A DNA stretch of 64,000 bases from Phanerodontia chrysosporium (Eukaryota > Basidiomycota > Agaricomycetes > Polyporales > Phanerochaetaceae), in contig MJGA01000015.1 in assembly GCA_001910725.1 (NCBI GenBank), positions 186,001 through 250,000 of the forward strand. Reading direction: 5' to 3'. The notes beneath the pieces are model-generated. The model was not told the origin of the DNA and ran no database searches. It saw nothing but the letters and a program-made list of their open reading frames with translations. Both the position numbers and the translations under genes were made by a program. This document shows, piece by piece, positions 36,359 through 47,154 of this stretch. Each line of letters starts with the position of its first letter. Position 1 is the stretch's first letter.

Positions 36359-37186
36359 ATGTACCGCAGCCACCACCGCACGGATTCAACGTCCTCTTCC
36401 TCCACCGCGCGCACAACTACCCCGCCGCTCTCCTCGACATCTGAGGATTCCAATTACGACGGCCTCGCCTGGTATCAGATTCCTACGGTGCGGCAGTGGA
36501 AGGAGAAGGCTGCCCATGCCAGTTGCCTCGGCGCCCGTTCGGCGTCAAAGCAAGACAAAGAACACGGCCATGGCAGCGACGACAAGGAGATGGACGACGA
36601 AGAAGACGACGACGACCGCATCGCCCCCCGCCGCCCATCATGGGAGGTCGCCGAGTCTACTCCACGCGCCGCGTTCTACTCCAAGTCAGCCGGGGCGGCA
36701 CCAGGCCCACGTGCAGCCCGCACGCACGGGCATCACCACCACCTCAAGAGCCGCGAGCCACTCGCGGACGCCGACAACGGCGACGGCGACGAAATTCGCC
36801 GCGGGCCCTGGAGCTGTCCTGTGAAGGGCTGTCCAAAGGTGCTCGGCGGACGCGACCCGAAGACATGGCTACGGCATCTCGACAGCCACTGGTCGCACGT
36901 CTACAAGCGCTACTCGTGCCCCAAGTGCCTTTGCGAGTTCTCGCGGCCGGAGAGCGTCATGCGCCACGCCGCATCAAAGCCCTCCTGCAGCGACGTCCGC
37001 CCCTGCGAGGTCGTCGAGCGCACTGCGTGCTGGCAGAGCCCAGCGTACGCCAAGTTCTTCGATCCCTGCCCCCGTCTCCACCCGCTACATAAGACGCTGC
37101 ACCCCTTCATGGAGCAGGCCCGCTGCGGAGAAGCCATCGAGCATCCGCCATGGCCGATCCTGCAGCCGCAGATCAAGTTCCAGTAG
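36359..37186 (+). CDS. two-finger C2H2 zinc-finger protein, single exon
   Basis: Intronless frame of 275 codons, ATG 36359 to TAG 37186, with the leader CCACC just before the ATG. The N-terminus is Ser/Thr-rich; residues 75-90 are strongly acidic (DDEEDDDDR). A His-rich stretch (HGHHHHLKS) precedes the fingers. Finger 1: WSCPVKGCPKVLGGRDPKTW, LRHLDSHW (C-x4-C ... H-x4-H). Finger 2: YSCPKCLCEFSRPESVMRHA, with C-x2-C and a last ligand in HAASKPSC (H/C type). The C-terminal 70 residues contain further Cys/His but no clear finger. Probably a nucleic-acid-binding protein; the target is unknown. No close named family recognised, and proteins of this layout are common and expanded in agaricomycetes (general knowledge). 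Confidence 0.75.
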   Translation: MYRSHHRTDSTSSSSTARTTTPPLSSTSEDSNYDGLAWYQIPTVRQWKEKAAHASCLGARSASKQDKEHGHGSDDKEMDDEEDDDDRIAPRRPSWEVAESTPRAAFYSKSAGAAPGPRAARTHGHHHHLKSREPLADADNGDGDEIRRGPWSCPVKGCPKVLGGRDPKTWLRHLDSHWSHVYKRYSCPKCLCEFSRPESVMRHAASKPSCSDVRPCEVVERTACWQSPAYAKFFDPCPRLHPLHKTLHPFMEQARCGEAIEHPPWPILQPQIKFQ

Positions 37187-38113
37187 AGGGAAATCATTGG
37201 GTTTTGGGTCGTCCGCGCTTTGGGTCTTGGGGCAGAGGGGTATGGATTGAGGGTTATCCGGTCTCGTCTTCATTTTCGTATCTTCCATTCCACACGGCAG
37301 ACACTCGCTTTGCACGGGTTTTGATAATGCACATGCACACACACAACTGTACCATGATCATCTACATCGAATTCAGTGGTTGAGGCTGCTGCTAGACCCC
37401 GGCGTAGTGTGAGGCTCGACCCTGCGGGAGTTGTAACGGGTAGATCGTCGCTTCGGACTTGCAGTTTGTGCGTGGATCTGAAGCGTATGTTGCTGCGCTT
37501 TCGCCTGCCTCTGGCCACTTGCCGCACGATCAGCGTATGCGCTGAGCCACTCGTTATAGTCCTTGGCCCGGAAGGGTGTACGGGGACCCGACCAGGGCTG
37601 TATTGAGAAGAGCGAAGACCTCGTGTACCTTATACCGCTCAAGGCAGATGGGCTACAGTATTGCTAAGAGATGTATGTTACTTTCAGCTCTGCCACGCTT
37701 TGCCAAAGGTTGCACCTACTTTGCAGAGTATATCGGACCGCAACAGGCTTAATGCTGCGCCCTGAAGAAAACACCGCTTCGGTCGTTTTAAGGGGTGTCA
37801 CAAATCAATAAGAAGACATGAGTGCCACAATGCTTCAAGTCTACGAACGCAACAGTCTGGACGAGTCACAGATGAGAAATGAGGGTGAAGGCTTCGCGTG
37901 GAGGAAAGCGTCGAGCTTGAGCCGCGCGGGCGTGACATTGCTCGCGTTACGTCACGAGCATTCATGTCATGGTCATGTCACGTCTTGGGCGTCCCATCTT
38001 TCCCCAGTTCCATCGGCGCACGGGCAGTGCTCGACGCTCTCACCATCCGCAAACCCTCGCGCTCGTCTCGCGGAGCGCCAGCCTGCAAGTGCTGTTTACG
38101 AACGGTGTAGAAC
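37187..38113. other. intergenic region upstream of UBA2
   Basis: About 930 bp. The right half (37,920-37,990) contains GTGACA at 37932-37937 and TGTCAC at 37976-37981 with a TACGTCAC between them. No gene recognised on either strand. Confidence 0.4.
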
Positions 38114-40746
38114 ATGTCTGGACGCTCTCGACACGCAACCGCTATCTTGGGGCCAGAGTTGGCGGCCAAGCTGCCAGAGGTGAAGGTCCTGTTGGTCGGT
38201 GCTGGGGGCATCGGGTGCGAAGTCTGTGAGTGTTGTTCATGTTGTGGACTAATTCGAAGACAGGTTTGAGACACCTTGTTTCTCGCTAGACCGCTAATGC
38301 GCCGTTGCAGTGAAGAACATTGTCCTGGCTGGTTTCGGCAACATCACATTGCTCGACCTCGACACCATAGATCTCTCGAATCTGAACAGGCAGTTCTTGT
38401 TCCGGAAGAAGGACATAAAGCAAAGTAAAGCCATGGTAAGACCCGGACAGTGCCTGTGCTGTGACCTTTGTTGAGCGCAGTGCAGGTCGCAGCCAGGACA
38501 GCGTCGGCGTTCAACCCCAACGTGCGCATACACCCTATACACGGCAACATCAAGGAGCCGCAGTTTGACGTATCGTGGTTCAGGAACTTTGACCTTGTTC
38601 TCAACGCGCTCGACAACCTCGGTAACGGGACCTCGCTTATAACACTCCAGGTTGCGTCCTCATTGTACTTCGCTTACAGATGCTCGAAGACATGTGAACA
38701 AGATGTGCATGGCGGCGAACGTGCCATTAGTAGAGTCCGGAACGGCGGGTTACCTTGGCCAGGTGCAGCCTATTGTCAAGGTACGCGACCATTCCTAGAT
38801 GCATGCTACGTTCATGCAGAACTCGCCGTTTGCAGGACAAGTCGGAATGCTTCGATTGCGTGCCAAAACCTACTCCGAAGACCTTCCCGGTGTGTACCAT
38901 CCGCTCCACGCCATCACAACCGATACACTGCATTGTTTGGGCGAAGAGCTACCTAATTCCGTGAGTATACTCCATTGTATGCGCATGACGGTCTACGCTC
39001 AACGGCGTAGCCAACTATTCGGAGAAGATGAGGACGCTGGAGGCGAGCTAGATGAAGCAGAGAAACAAGGAGAGAACGGTAGGCATGCATCTCGGCCGAA
39101 CAATCTCCACCCAGACTGAAGTACCGCCAGCTCAGGAAATCGCCGCTCTTCGCAAGGAGGCGCTAGCCTTCAAGAAAGTCCGGACGGCTTTGAGGCAGTC
39201 AGATCTCGGCAGCGACGATGCAGCCAAACTTGTCTTTAATAAGGTCCGTAACAGTCCATCTCACTTTCTGGAAGTCGGGATTAAGGATGGGAGATGCACA
39301 GGTCTTCCACGATGACATCAATAACCTTCTTTCAATGGCAGACATGTGGCGCAATCGTGCTAAGCCCACGCCGTTAGACTTCGACGGCATCAAGGACGGC
39401 ACATTCTCAATTGAGCACAAACACGCCGGAGGCGCCTTGCAAGTCAATGGCGGCTCGTCAAAGCAGCCAGCAGACGGCGCTTTGATCAACAGCGACACAG
39501 TTGGCGGTAGCACTGCCGCCGAGAAAATGCTGAGCGGCACTACCTCCACCAGTAGCTCCAAGTCGCATCGAGCTCGGCTGGTCTCAAGGATCAGCGCGCT
39601 TTGACTCTGCAAGATAACTTGGAGCTGTTCGTCTCGAGGTTCGTACAAAACGAACCCTCCCATGACTTAGTGACGTCCGTGCTATACAGTGCAAATCGAC
39701 TCGCCGCGCGTCTGCGCAATGGTGAAGAGACTATCTCGTTCGACAAAGACGATGACGACACTCTTGACTTCGTCACCGCTGCTGCCAACTTGCGGGCAGC
39801 CGCGTATGGTATTCCAGGGAAGAGCCGATGGGAAGTCAAAGGTGAGCAGGGGCTGCGAAGCCGCGATTCGAGGGTGTTTCAAGTATTTACTTGCTGCTTG
39901 TCAGAAATGGCTGGCAATATCATTCCCGCGATAGCCACAACGAATGCAATCATCGCTGGACTTGTCGTACTGCAAGCCTTCCATCTACTTCGAAAGGCTT
40001 ACCACAAGCTCCGGAACGTGCACGTCCAGTTCCGTCCGTCTCTTCCTCTGTCTACCATCAATTTGAGTGCGCCCAACCCCAATTGCGGTGTATGCAGGGA
40101 CACCTATGTTGAGGTTCTGTGCGACCCTTCCCGCGTCACCCTGCGCGAAGTCGTTGGAGGTGTACTCGGAGATGGTGAGGGGGAAGAAGGCGGCACCGGG
40201 CCGCGCGATGTGAGCGTGTACGAGGCGCAGCGTGTCCTCAGTGACCCCGACTGGGACGACAACCTCGATCGCGACCTCGAGAGCATGGGCGTGACCCGCG
40301 GGAAGTTCTTGTCGATCGTGGATGAAGATGGCGTATATGCGACGATCCAGGTTGCGATCGGGCACCTGCCGTGAGTCTTCGTCTTCTCGCCTAGGGCGCA
40401 CTAGTACTCATGGCATTGTTCTAGGCCAAACCATCCTATTGAAAGCGGTGCACTCGTCCTTCCCTCGCCTCTTCCACGACCACCGCGCGTTGTCAAGCCG
40501 AAGGAGACTCCGGGGTTGAAGCGTGCTGCTCCAGACGAGGACGATGATGACGTCGTCATCGAAGAGCCCCCAGCAAAGCGTATGCGAACCAACCCTACCG
40601 ACATGGCCAACACCTTGCCTGCAAGCATCACAGTGCCAGTGACGCCAAGCAAGAAGCGGAAACTAGACGAAGACGGAATTCTCCTTCTCGAGTCAAAGGA
40701 CGAGGTGATCGAAGAAGAAGCGGTTGAGGTTATTGAGCTTGATTAG
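38114..40746 (+). CDS. UBA2: SUMO-activating enzyme subunit 2
   Basis: Catalytic half of the SUMO E1 (partner Aos1): adenylates SUMO and forms the E1-SUMO thioester in the nucleus. Exons begin 38114-38225, 38311-38434, 38486-..., with the final exon about 40425-40746. Motifs in order: [20 protein letters not shown] (ATP site), [70 protein letters not shown] with the catalytic Cys in PVCTIRSTP, then [12 protein letters not shown] and [11 protein letters not shown]. Next are [40 protein letters not shown], the zinc-ligand Cys pair region ([10 protein letters not shown]), and the ubiquitin-like domain to [17 protein letters not shown]. The tail carries basic nuclear-localisation stretches (AKRMR, SKKRKL) and ends acidic, [13 protein letters not shown]. 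All catalytic elements present; call firm. Confidence 0.97.
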
Positions 40747-41290
40747 GCGCTTTGCGATGTTGGTCCAGTCTATGCTGTTATTTTCCTTCTCATCACGCGT
40801 AAGACTAACATACATGCTGAGGGCTAATCATCTGTATGCTTCTTAGACCTGTGCCCTGCGTCTTGCAATTTGTATCTCGAGATTAGCTATGAAGACCACG
40901 TCTACACCGCCGGCAAATGCAAAATCGTATTGACACACAGGCGCTCGCTGTCATCGTCCTATTGTCTTGTCTCGCATGACCGTTCCTCCCCATGGCGAAG
41001 ACAAAAAGCAAGAACGATGCTGCAAATGATGCGTTCTGATTGCCCCCTCGTCAATGTATATCGCGCGATAGCCGCATTGAGCCCTCCCAGCATTCGATAG
41101 GGCCGAGTCAAGACTAGCGCAAACTATCCCTGACAGTCCGTACGGTCCAATTGTCTCGTAGAGTATGTATACTCCGTTGCTAGGCTTGGGCCTGCTTCGT
41201 TACATGCCCCGCTACTAGGCCCTACTGGTCTGCTGGACAGTCCTCCGCTTTGCCTGCTGGCTTCACTGATATTTTATTGGTCCCTGAGCC
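40747..41290. other. intergenic region
   Basis: 544 bp between UBA2 and the serine-rich gene, same strand. Contains the UBA2 3' UTR and the next promoter. Nothing else seen. Confidence 0.45.
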
Positions 41291-42208
41291 ATGGCCCACA
41301 CCTCCGTCGTCTTCCCACGTCCGCCACCCACGTACAACACCCTAAGTCAGGCGCAGCGCGCGCAGCTACTACGTTCTAGCGCAAAGTTGGGCCAGATACT
41401 AGGAAGCACCCCGCATATATTGGACGATACAGAAGGTGCGTCCACTCAGGATCCCCAGGCTGCATCTAATCCTGAGCATAGTTCATCCAAAGCGCCCCAG
41501 ATCAGCCCGCCCAGGCGAAGCAGCAGTCTGTCCGAGCACTCGCGGTCACCGAGCGTCGCGTCGACCGCATCGACGTCTTCGACGTCCTCCGACTCTGGCC
41601 ACTCGGAGCGCGCCTGGCGCGCCAGCTTCTCCACGCGCAAGCCCCCGCTGATGCGCATCGGCAAGGTGCCCTCCGTGCCGCCGTCACTGGACATGATTCC
41701 GGGCTCGCCGCGCGTACTGCGCGCATCCGGGCGCATCTCGCCGCAGAGCTCCCCCGGCGGGTCTCCACAAGAGCCGAGCTTCGGTATCGCGAGCGACGCG
41801 GCGCTGCGGCGGCAGAAGATGCGCCGGCTCGCGAGAAGGCTGGGCGAAGGCGTGCCGGTGCATCTCGTGTTCCCACCGAACACCGAGTCCGACGAGGACG
41901 AAGTCCTGATCGACAGTCCGACGTCGACGTGCGTTCCCGCGGCGTTGTCGAGCAAGGACTCGATGTCGTCCATGAGCAGCGAGGAGAGTGGCGACAGGCA
42001 GCCGGACGAAAGAGAGGCGATGTGGGAGAGGCAGACGAGCCGCCGCTCGCGGTTCGCGAGGGCGAGTGCGGTGGTCAGCGAACAATACGTCGTGCATTAT
42101 CGTGACGAGGACGGGATGCATGGGAGAGGCGGAGAGACCTTTGGGATCCTACCATGCGGGAAGTTTGCTCCAATACCAGAGGAGGAGGATGGCATCAGCT
42201 GTGTTTGA
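41291..42208 (+). CDS. unrecognised Ser-rich protein, single exon
   Basis: Intronless frame of 305 codons, ATG 41291 to TGA 42208, good CC-rich start context. The N-terminal 35 residues look ordered and amphipathic (YNTLSQAQRAQLLRSSAKLG, QILGSTPHIL). Residues 60-110 are Ser-rich and probably disordered. A short basic helix, DAALRRQKMRRLARRLGEGV, then PVHLVFPPN may be a second conserved segment. The C-terminus holds acidic clusters (ESDEDEVLID, SSEESGDRQPDE). It resembles conserved basidiomycete hypothetical proteins; I cannot assign a function. The many SP sites suggest phosphorylation, by inference only. Confidence 0.62.
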   Translation: MAHTSVVFPRPPPTYNTLSQAQRAQLLRSSAKLGQILGSTPHILDDTEGASTQDPQAASNPEHSSSKAPQISPPRRSSSLSEHSRSPSVASTASTSSTSSDSGHSERAWRASFSTRKPPLMRIGKVPSVPPSLDMIPGSPRVLRASGRISPQSSPGGSPQEPSFGIASDAALRRQKMRRLARRLGEGVPVHLVFPPNTESDEDEVLIDSPTSTCVPAALSSKDSMSSMSSEESGDRQPDEREAMWERQTSRRSRFARASAVVSEQYVVHYRDEDGMHGRGGETFGILPCGKFAPIPEEEDGISCV

Positions 42209-42548
42209 TTGCCTTTAGGAGTACTTAGAGAAGTCACTGTTTCCATTCGAGCCCTGCAGGCGGGTAGCTCTGTCTTGTGCGAACTTCAACTTTGTCTCTA
42301 TTCGTGTACACTAGTTGTATTTTTTACCATGTACTTGTACACTCTTCATTATTTGCACTTCTGATTCATCCACTCCTGATAGTTCAGTGCTACCATTGGA
42401 TGTCCGTCTCTAAATATGTGACATACTGTAGCTATGAAAGGCGGTGCGCAAGTGCTCGCGCGAGCATGATATCAGGGTGCAAGTCTTATCCAGAGGTACA
42501 AGACGGATTCAGATAGGGTGGCAATAGAGGAAAGTCATAAGTCATTCA
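42209..42548. other. convergent intergenic region
   Basis: 340 bp AT-rich sequence between the stop of the Ser-rich gene and the 3' end of the methyltransferase pseudogene. No gene recognised. Confidence 0.45.
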
Positions 42549-43653
42549 CTACACAATCTTCACACTCCAGTAGAGCATGGACGGAATTCCACGCAAACGG
42601 TTCGGGGCGTCGGGTGGGAATGAGTCAGCCAGCCGCGCCTCTACGACAACCCGTTCAGCGAACCCAGGCGACTCAACTTCCGAGAAGACCTTTTTCCACA
42701 GCAGCGGCCAGCTCCTGGGAGAATGCCCGTAGCGCTTCCTGTAGACCGACATGATCAGTGCTATATGTGCCGAGAAAGCGAAAGCATCACCTCTCGAACT
42801 CGTCTTCAATGTATCCTTCCTCTGCAAGGCCCTGGTGGCGACCAAAGATGACTGTGCCCGGTATATGCTTGGCGAGCTGCGCAACACGGAGCGCGAGCGC
42901 GTACTGCGTAGATTCGTCGAACAGGTGAAGAGCGCGCCAGCGTAGAAGTGGTCAATGCGGCCGTGCAACTGCTTCAGATGCGTCACGCTGAGAAGTCACC
43001 CAGGGACGCCGTGCTGCCCTCCGAGTTTGCGTCCGCCGGATAGGGCACCTCAAAGATGTTGGACGCGAAGAAGTGGATGCCACACTGGTCCTGGTCTTGG
43101 TAGAGTTTGTATCCAAACTCAATAAATTCCGGCGGAGGTCGCAGCCCATCACGTTTGCCGCGGGTAGCCGTCAGCAACGAGCTTGCGAACGTCTGTGCCC
43201 ACTATTGCGTGTTCATGATGTCAGTCATTCGAGGTACGATAATTGTCATCACTACTGCAACAGCCCAAGTCGATGAAAACCGTCTTTCCAGTCTTCCCTG
43301 CAGCAAGAAGCTCAGGATAGACAGGGTTCACCGACATGAATAGGTTAACGAAATGGAAATGGTGTATGCATGGATAAGGGTGTCTCTCGCTAACACGAGG
43401 GTCAGCATGAGCAAAATCAACTTTGTCAAGCACCTACTAGGCCCTGCGATGCTGTCAGAAAGTGCTAAATCGCGCTACAGGTAGTAGACGTACTCCTTCT
43501 GCACCTCGACAAGCCGTTTCATCAGCAATTCGTCGTCCGGCGAGACCGACTTGTGCAGGAAATCCTTCTCCTCGTCGTCCAACACGGGAGACGATTCGTC
43601 GAGCGAGGCGACCAGGACGGGTCAAGCTTCACCTCTCCTGTAATCTCAGCCAT
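42549..43653 (-). pseudogene. SAM-dependent methyltransferase, frameshifted tandem copy
   Basis: Close paralogue of the intact gene at 44135-45264, same strand and same intron positions, so it arose by DNA duplication. It starts ATG 43653 (MAEITGEVKLDPS) but loses frame at about 43615, where the intact copy continues DPSIIPPLDESLL. Further single-base losses relative to the intact copy occur at about 43165 (TACCC versus TATCCC, giving an early TGA), about 43130 (CGCCGG versus CGCCAGG) and about 42930 (CTTCAC versus CTTTCAT). Between lesions the sequence still spells FFASNIFEVPYPAD, GRIDHFYAGALF, and the last exon KRYGHSPRSWPLLWKKVFSE through MLYWSVKIV* is intact. The first lesion, close to the start, removes nearly the whole protein. 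Repeated one-base deletions argue for natural decay, though sequencing error at each site cannot be excluded. Confidence 0.85.
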
Positions 43654-44134
43654 GGAAAGTCAGAGCGGCGAGAGACCTTGCGGCGTTCTGCCAGAGTCGA
43701 TAGTCATATAACACTGACTGCGCGGCTGTGCCACATGCAACTGTGTCATGCTCCCATGCCTAGCATGTGAACAACGTTCACAATCTAGCCTGTTTCGTTT
43801 GGTCCATATCAGTATGCTGGCCAGGATACATCGATCAAGAAGGGAGCTGTCGCGCGTTGCTCTGAACCCAATGTGGCTGTGCGCAGGCAGGTGCACAATC
43901 AACATATATAGATATGGCGATGTTGCAGATTTCGTTGTCGTGCATCCAGCCTCCAAAAAAATCATCGAAAGATCAACGTTGCGGTCATCTAATGACCCGC
44001 GATTTCTCTGCAGGAGTCAAGCGGTTCGCCTTGTGAGATATTTCAAGTTCTGCGATGTCCAGAAGACGGTGCAGGAGACTCTCCCTGTACTAACTCTGTA
44101 GCACACCCACTGAGATTGTTTCTCGCAACGGTGA
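43654..44134. other. intergenic region between the methyltransferase copies
   Basis: 481 bp; promoter side of the broken copy and 3' flank of the intact copy. AT-richer, with no recognised coding feature. Confidence 0.45.
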
Positions 44135-45264
44135 TTACACGATCTTGACGCTCCAGTAGAGCATGCTCGTTGGCCCACGCGCACGGAAGACATTGGGCGC
44201 GAACGACTGGGACAGCTGCGCCTCCACGACAACCTTCTTCGCGAATTCCGGCGACTCGAGCTCCGTGAAGACCTTCTCCCAGAGCAATGGCCAGCTTTTC
44301 GGAGAATGTCCATAGCGCTTCCTGTGGAATGGCGTGTCTGAGAACCGTATATGCCTCAAGACGTTTCGAGGCACCGTACCTGTCAAGATGATCGTTGATG
44401 TATCCCTCCTCCTCGAGACCCTGGTGCCGTCCGAAGATGACCGTCCCAGGCGTGCGCTTCACCAGCTGCGCAACGCGCAATGCAAGCGCATACTGCGTCG
44501 GCTCATCAAACAGATGAAAGAGTGCGCCAGTGTAGAAATGGTCGACCTGGCCGCGGAGTTGCCTCAGGTCGCGGATCTGGGTGAGGTCGAGGGGTGCAGC
44601 AGGGGCCTCCGCGGCTGCGGGGTATGGGTACGGCACATCAAAAACGTCAGAGGCGAAGAAGTGGATGGCGCAGCGCCCCTTGTCGCCGAAGAGCTTGTAG
44701 CCATACTCGATGAATTCCTGGCGGAGGTCGCAGCCCATCACGTTTGCCGCGGGATAACCGTCCGCAACGAGCTTGCGCACGTCTGTGCCCACTGGTATCG
44801 GGCGCGTTAGTGGATTCACATCGGACGGAAGGGGACTATGCACTCACTGCAACAGCCTAGGTCGATGAAGACGGTCTTCCCAGTCTTCCCGGCTGCAAGC
44901 ACCTCCGGGTAGATAGGGTTCGCGGACATGAACAGATTCACGAAGTGGAAACCGCGGATGCATGGATACGCATGCTCCTTGCTATTACGGGGGCGCAGGG
45001 GGCATCAACGTGCCAAGCATGCACTCCTCTAGGTTAACACCTACTAGGCACTGCACGCTACCATTCAGCGTGAGCGATGACGGACTACGGACATTGGACT
45101 CACTCCTTTTGCACCTCCAGTATCCTCCGCTTCAACTCATCCTCATCTGTTGTGATTGACTTGTGCAGGAACTCCTTCTCTTCGTCGTTCAGGGTCAGCA
45201 GGGACTCGTCGAGCGGCGGGATGATGGACGGGTCGAGCACGACTTCTCTGGTGATCTCAGACAT
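44135..45264 (-). CDS. class I SAM-dependent methyltransferase
   Basis: Exons 45264-45104, 44981-44848, 44791-44380 and 44321-44135 join to about 297 residues. Start ATG 45264 (MSEITREVVLDPSIIPPLDE). Motif I is split by an intron: TVFIDLGCC-MGTDVRKLVAD, the glycine-containing SAM loop; the acidic motif II is NVMGCDLRQEFIEYGYKL, with D in CDL as ribose ligand candidate. Next come CAIHFFASDVFDVPYP, VDHFYTGALFHLFDE, ALRVAQLVKRTPGTVIFGRH and the C-terminal YGHSPKSWPLLWEKVFTE, TSMLYWSVKIV*. This is a basidiomycete family often found near specialised-metabolism genes (general knowledge), but no backbone synthase lies within this window. Substrate unknown. Its tandem copy downstream is broken. Confidence 0.9.
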
Positions 45265-45978
45265 TGTGAGAGCAGTGGAAGATGCTGCGGTGTCCTGATC
45301 AGGATTGCTTGGGCTGTGTTATTGGGATGTGCATCCGCGCCAGATGCGCGAGCGGCGAGACGGCATGCCTGAGCATATACACAATGTTCCCAGCGCGAGC
45401 ACGTCATCGACGGAATGCAACAATTCGATATCGCCATGCCGCCATGTCAACAATCAGGTACCATATGAAAGAGAGAGGAAGGAGCCGTAGGCCACGTCGT
45501 TGTGTGTTGTGAGTGTACGAATGAACAAGTCGCAACCCTGCAACTGCAGCGTATTGATCAACAGATGGCGCATCACCGCGGCGTCCACCTCAGCCCGAAC
45601 TACACCCTTCAAGAAACGAAGCACGAATATATACATCGGTTCCTAGACACACAACTCCTTCAGCACTAGTGACGCAAATAAGAGCCCGTGTTCGCCCGGT
45701 CGAAACAAGATCCAGTACTACGTATGCAACAGCACCTGCTCACCCATAAATTATTGCATTCTATCTTCTAGCTTCAGCACGCGGAAGTGCCTTGACCAAC
45801 GGTGGAGAACAAAAACTCTTGAGTCTGTGTTCTTATCGGTGTGTACTTGGAGGCGAAACATGCTTGATGTTCCTTTTCGTTGAAGCCTGCAGCCGGTATA
45901 GACACATGCACATGCCATCGACCTCCGGCCACCACTCCGTCACAGGATCTCAGGAGTCAGGACTGTCGTTACCACGGC
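45265..45978. other. intergenic region upstream of the methyltransferase
   Basis: About 710 bp without a recognised gene; should contain the methyltransferase promoter. Confidence 0.4.
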
Positions 45979-46281
45979 CTACCAATCGACGCGCACGACC
46001 TCATACTCGCCATCGTCGTCTTCTCCCTCGGCATCGGTGTCCTCGTCCTCATCATCGGTGCAGTACTCGTCGCCGCCGTCGTCCGGCTCGCCCTCCGCGT
46101 CCTCGTCGGTAAGCTCCTCCTCTGAAAACTGGCGCCGCGACCCTCCGGCGTGTCCTGCCGCGCCGTCCGCGTCTGTGCACGGCGGCGGCGGCGGCGGCGG
46201 CGGGCCTGACGTCCTGTCCGGTGCGCCGTGCGGAAGGGCGCGGTGGGTGCGCCGGTGCCTTGCAAGTCCCTCGGTAGCCAC
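45979..46281 (-). CDS. acidic-tailed ORF with a partial C2H2-like motif, uncertain gene
   Basis: Frame from ATG 46281 to a stop at 45979, 100 codons. It begins MATEGLARHRRTH, which looks like the second half of a C2H2 finger (L-x2-H-x3-H). The matching Cys pair is not in frame upstream, where a TGA lies; a spliced upstream exon is possible (a TCTGGAGCAG acceptor lies just before the frame) but was not resolved. A polyproline run encoded by (GGC)n on the plus strand follows, then a strongly acidic tail (TDEDAEGEPDDGGDEYC, EDTDAEGEDDDGEYE). Composition suggests a real exon; the product is unknown. Confidence 0.3.
   Translation of the reverse strand: MATEGLARHRRTHRALPHGAPDRTSGPPPPPPPPCTDADGAAGHAGGSRRQFSEEELTDEDAEGEPDDGGDEYCTDDEDEDTDAEGEDDDGEYEVVRVDW
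46181..46203. repeat. (GGC)n trinucleotide repeat
   Basis: Nearly eight GGC units; on the minus strand this codes a run of eight prolines in the acidic-tailed ORF. Such runs vary in length between strains in general. Confidence 0.7.
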
Positions 46282-47060
46282 TGCTCCAGATCACACGCCG
46301 GTCTTGCGGTCGCGTGTGGCGGCACAGGCCGCTCTCGCATTTGTACACTGCAGAACGCACGTTGGATGCGCCACGGTCCTCGGCAGGACCGCCCTGACGC
46401 GTGCGTGGCGAATCTCGGGTCCATGGGCTTGCTATACGGGTTTGTGTGGTCTCTGGAGATAGGGCGGGTCGGGAAGCAGTGCAGGCTGCCTACATCATTC
46501 ACAACGCTGCTAAATACCGTCTCGGTGCACAAGCCAGCGGGTGGCACCCGCCCCCGCTCTGCGCAAACAAAGCAGGGACGTGGGCCGCTCGCTTTGCTAC
46601 AAAGCGTATGGCAGCACGAGCTCAAGGCTTTGTTACCTTGCACGATGGAGAATCTCCCGATGCTTGTCTGGTCTTCCGGAGACATTACGGATTGTGACCA
46701 GCTGTCGTGTTGTCGGGCTCTTGCGATGTCCCTGGGTGCATCTAAACGAATCGTTGATAGATGTCCTGTCATGATCCAGCAGGACGACGTATCTTGCCGT
46801 TTGAATTGCATGCAAAGAAGATCAAGGTACACACCGTATCGCGAGTTCCTGTGAGTACGCGACTCACGGATACACGCATGCTCGAAGTCTTGCGCATTGA
46901 TGGTGTGAGAACCACCCTCTTCTCAGAGACTAGGCCCTGTCACTTGAGCGAGTCTCTAAGCTTTGAAGGCAGAGATGTGAAGAATCAAGCTTCAAGGTTC
47001 ACGACGTGTACCGATTGTCATTCGAAAACAGAATTGTGGACGAAAGGAAGAAAAACAAAA
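46282..47060. other. region without a confident gene
   Basis: Overlapping frames on both strands, none with recognisable motifs. May include upstream exons of the acidic-tailed ORF. Confidence 0.35.
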
Positions 47061-47062
47061 TG
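47045..47062 (-). terminator. RNA polymerase III terminator of tRNA-Tyr
   Basis: On the minus strand the sequence just after the tRNA reads TTTTG then TTTTT, a standard Pol III stop. Confidence 0.75.
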
Positions 47063-47065
47063 TAA

Positions 47066-47154
47066 TCCCCTGAGCCTGGTTCGAACAGGCGACATTCAGA
47101 TGAAAGTTGGTATCCAATTACAGTCTGACGCTCTTCCAACTGAGCTATCAGGGG
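47066..47154 (-). tRNA. tRNA-Tyr (anticodon GTA) with a 16-nt intron
   Basis: On the minus strand the 89 nt fold perfectly. Acceptor stem CCCCTGA pairs with TCAGGGG, followed by discriminator A. D arm is GCTC-AGTTGGAA-GAGC. Anticodon stem TCAGA pairs with TCTGA around the loop CTGTAA/A, giving anticodon GTA. Variable loop ATGTC; T arm GCCTG-TTCGAAC-CAGGC. The intron TTGGATACCAACTTTC lies after position 37, the canonical place, and contains a TACCAA-type sequence able to pair near the anticodon. Mature length is 73 nt. Internal A box (TAGCTCAGTTGGAAGAGC) and B box (TTCGAAC core) are intact. Eukaryotic tRNA-Tyr genes almost always carry an intron, which supports the identity. Confidence 0.97.

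Noticed and set aside
37920..37990. TACGTCAC as a CRE/Atf1 site upstream of UBA2
   Set aside because: Only a partial match (TGACGTCA not complete) and a single occurrence; kept only as context for the TGTCAC motif.
42549..45264. A specialised-metabolism gene cluster around the methyltransferases
   Set aside because: No PKS, NRPS, terpene cyclase, P450 or cluster regulator within the window; neighbours are housekeeping genes.
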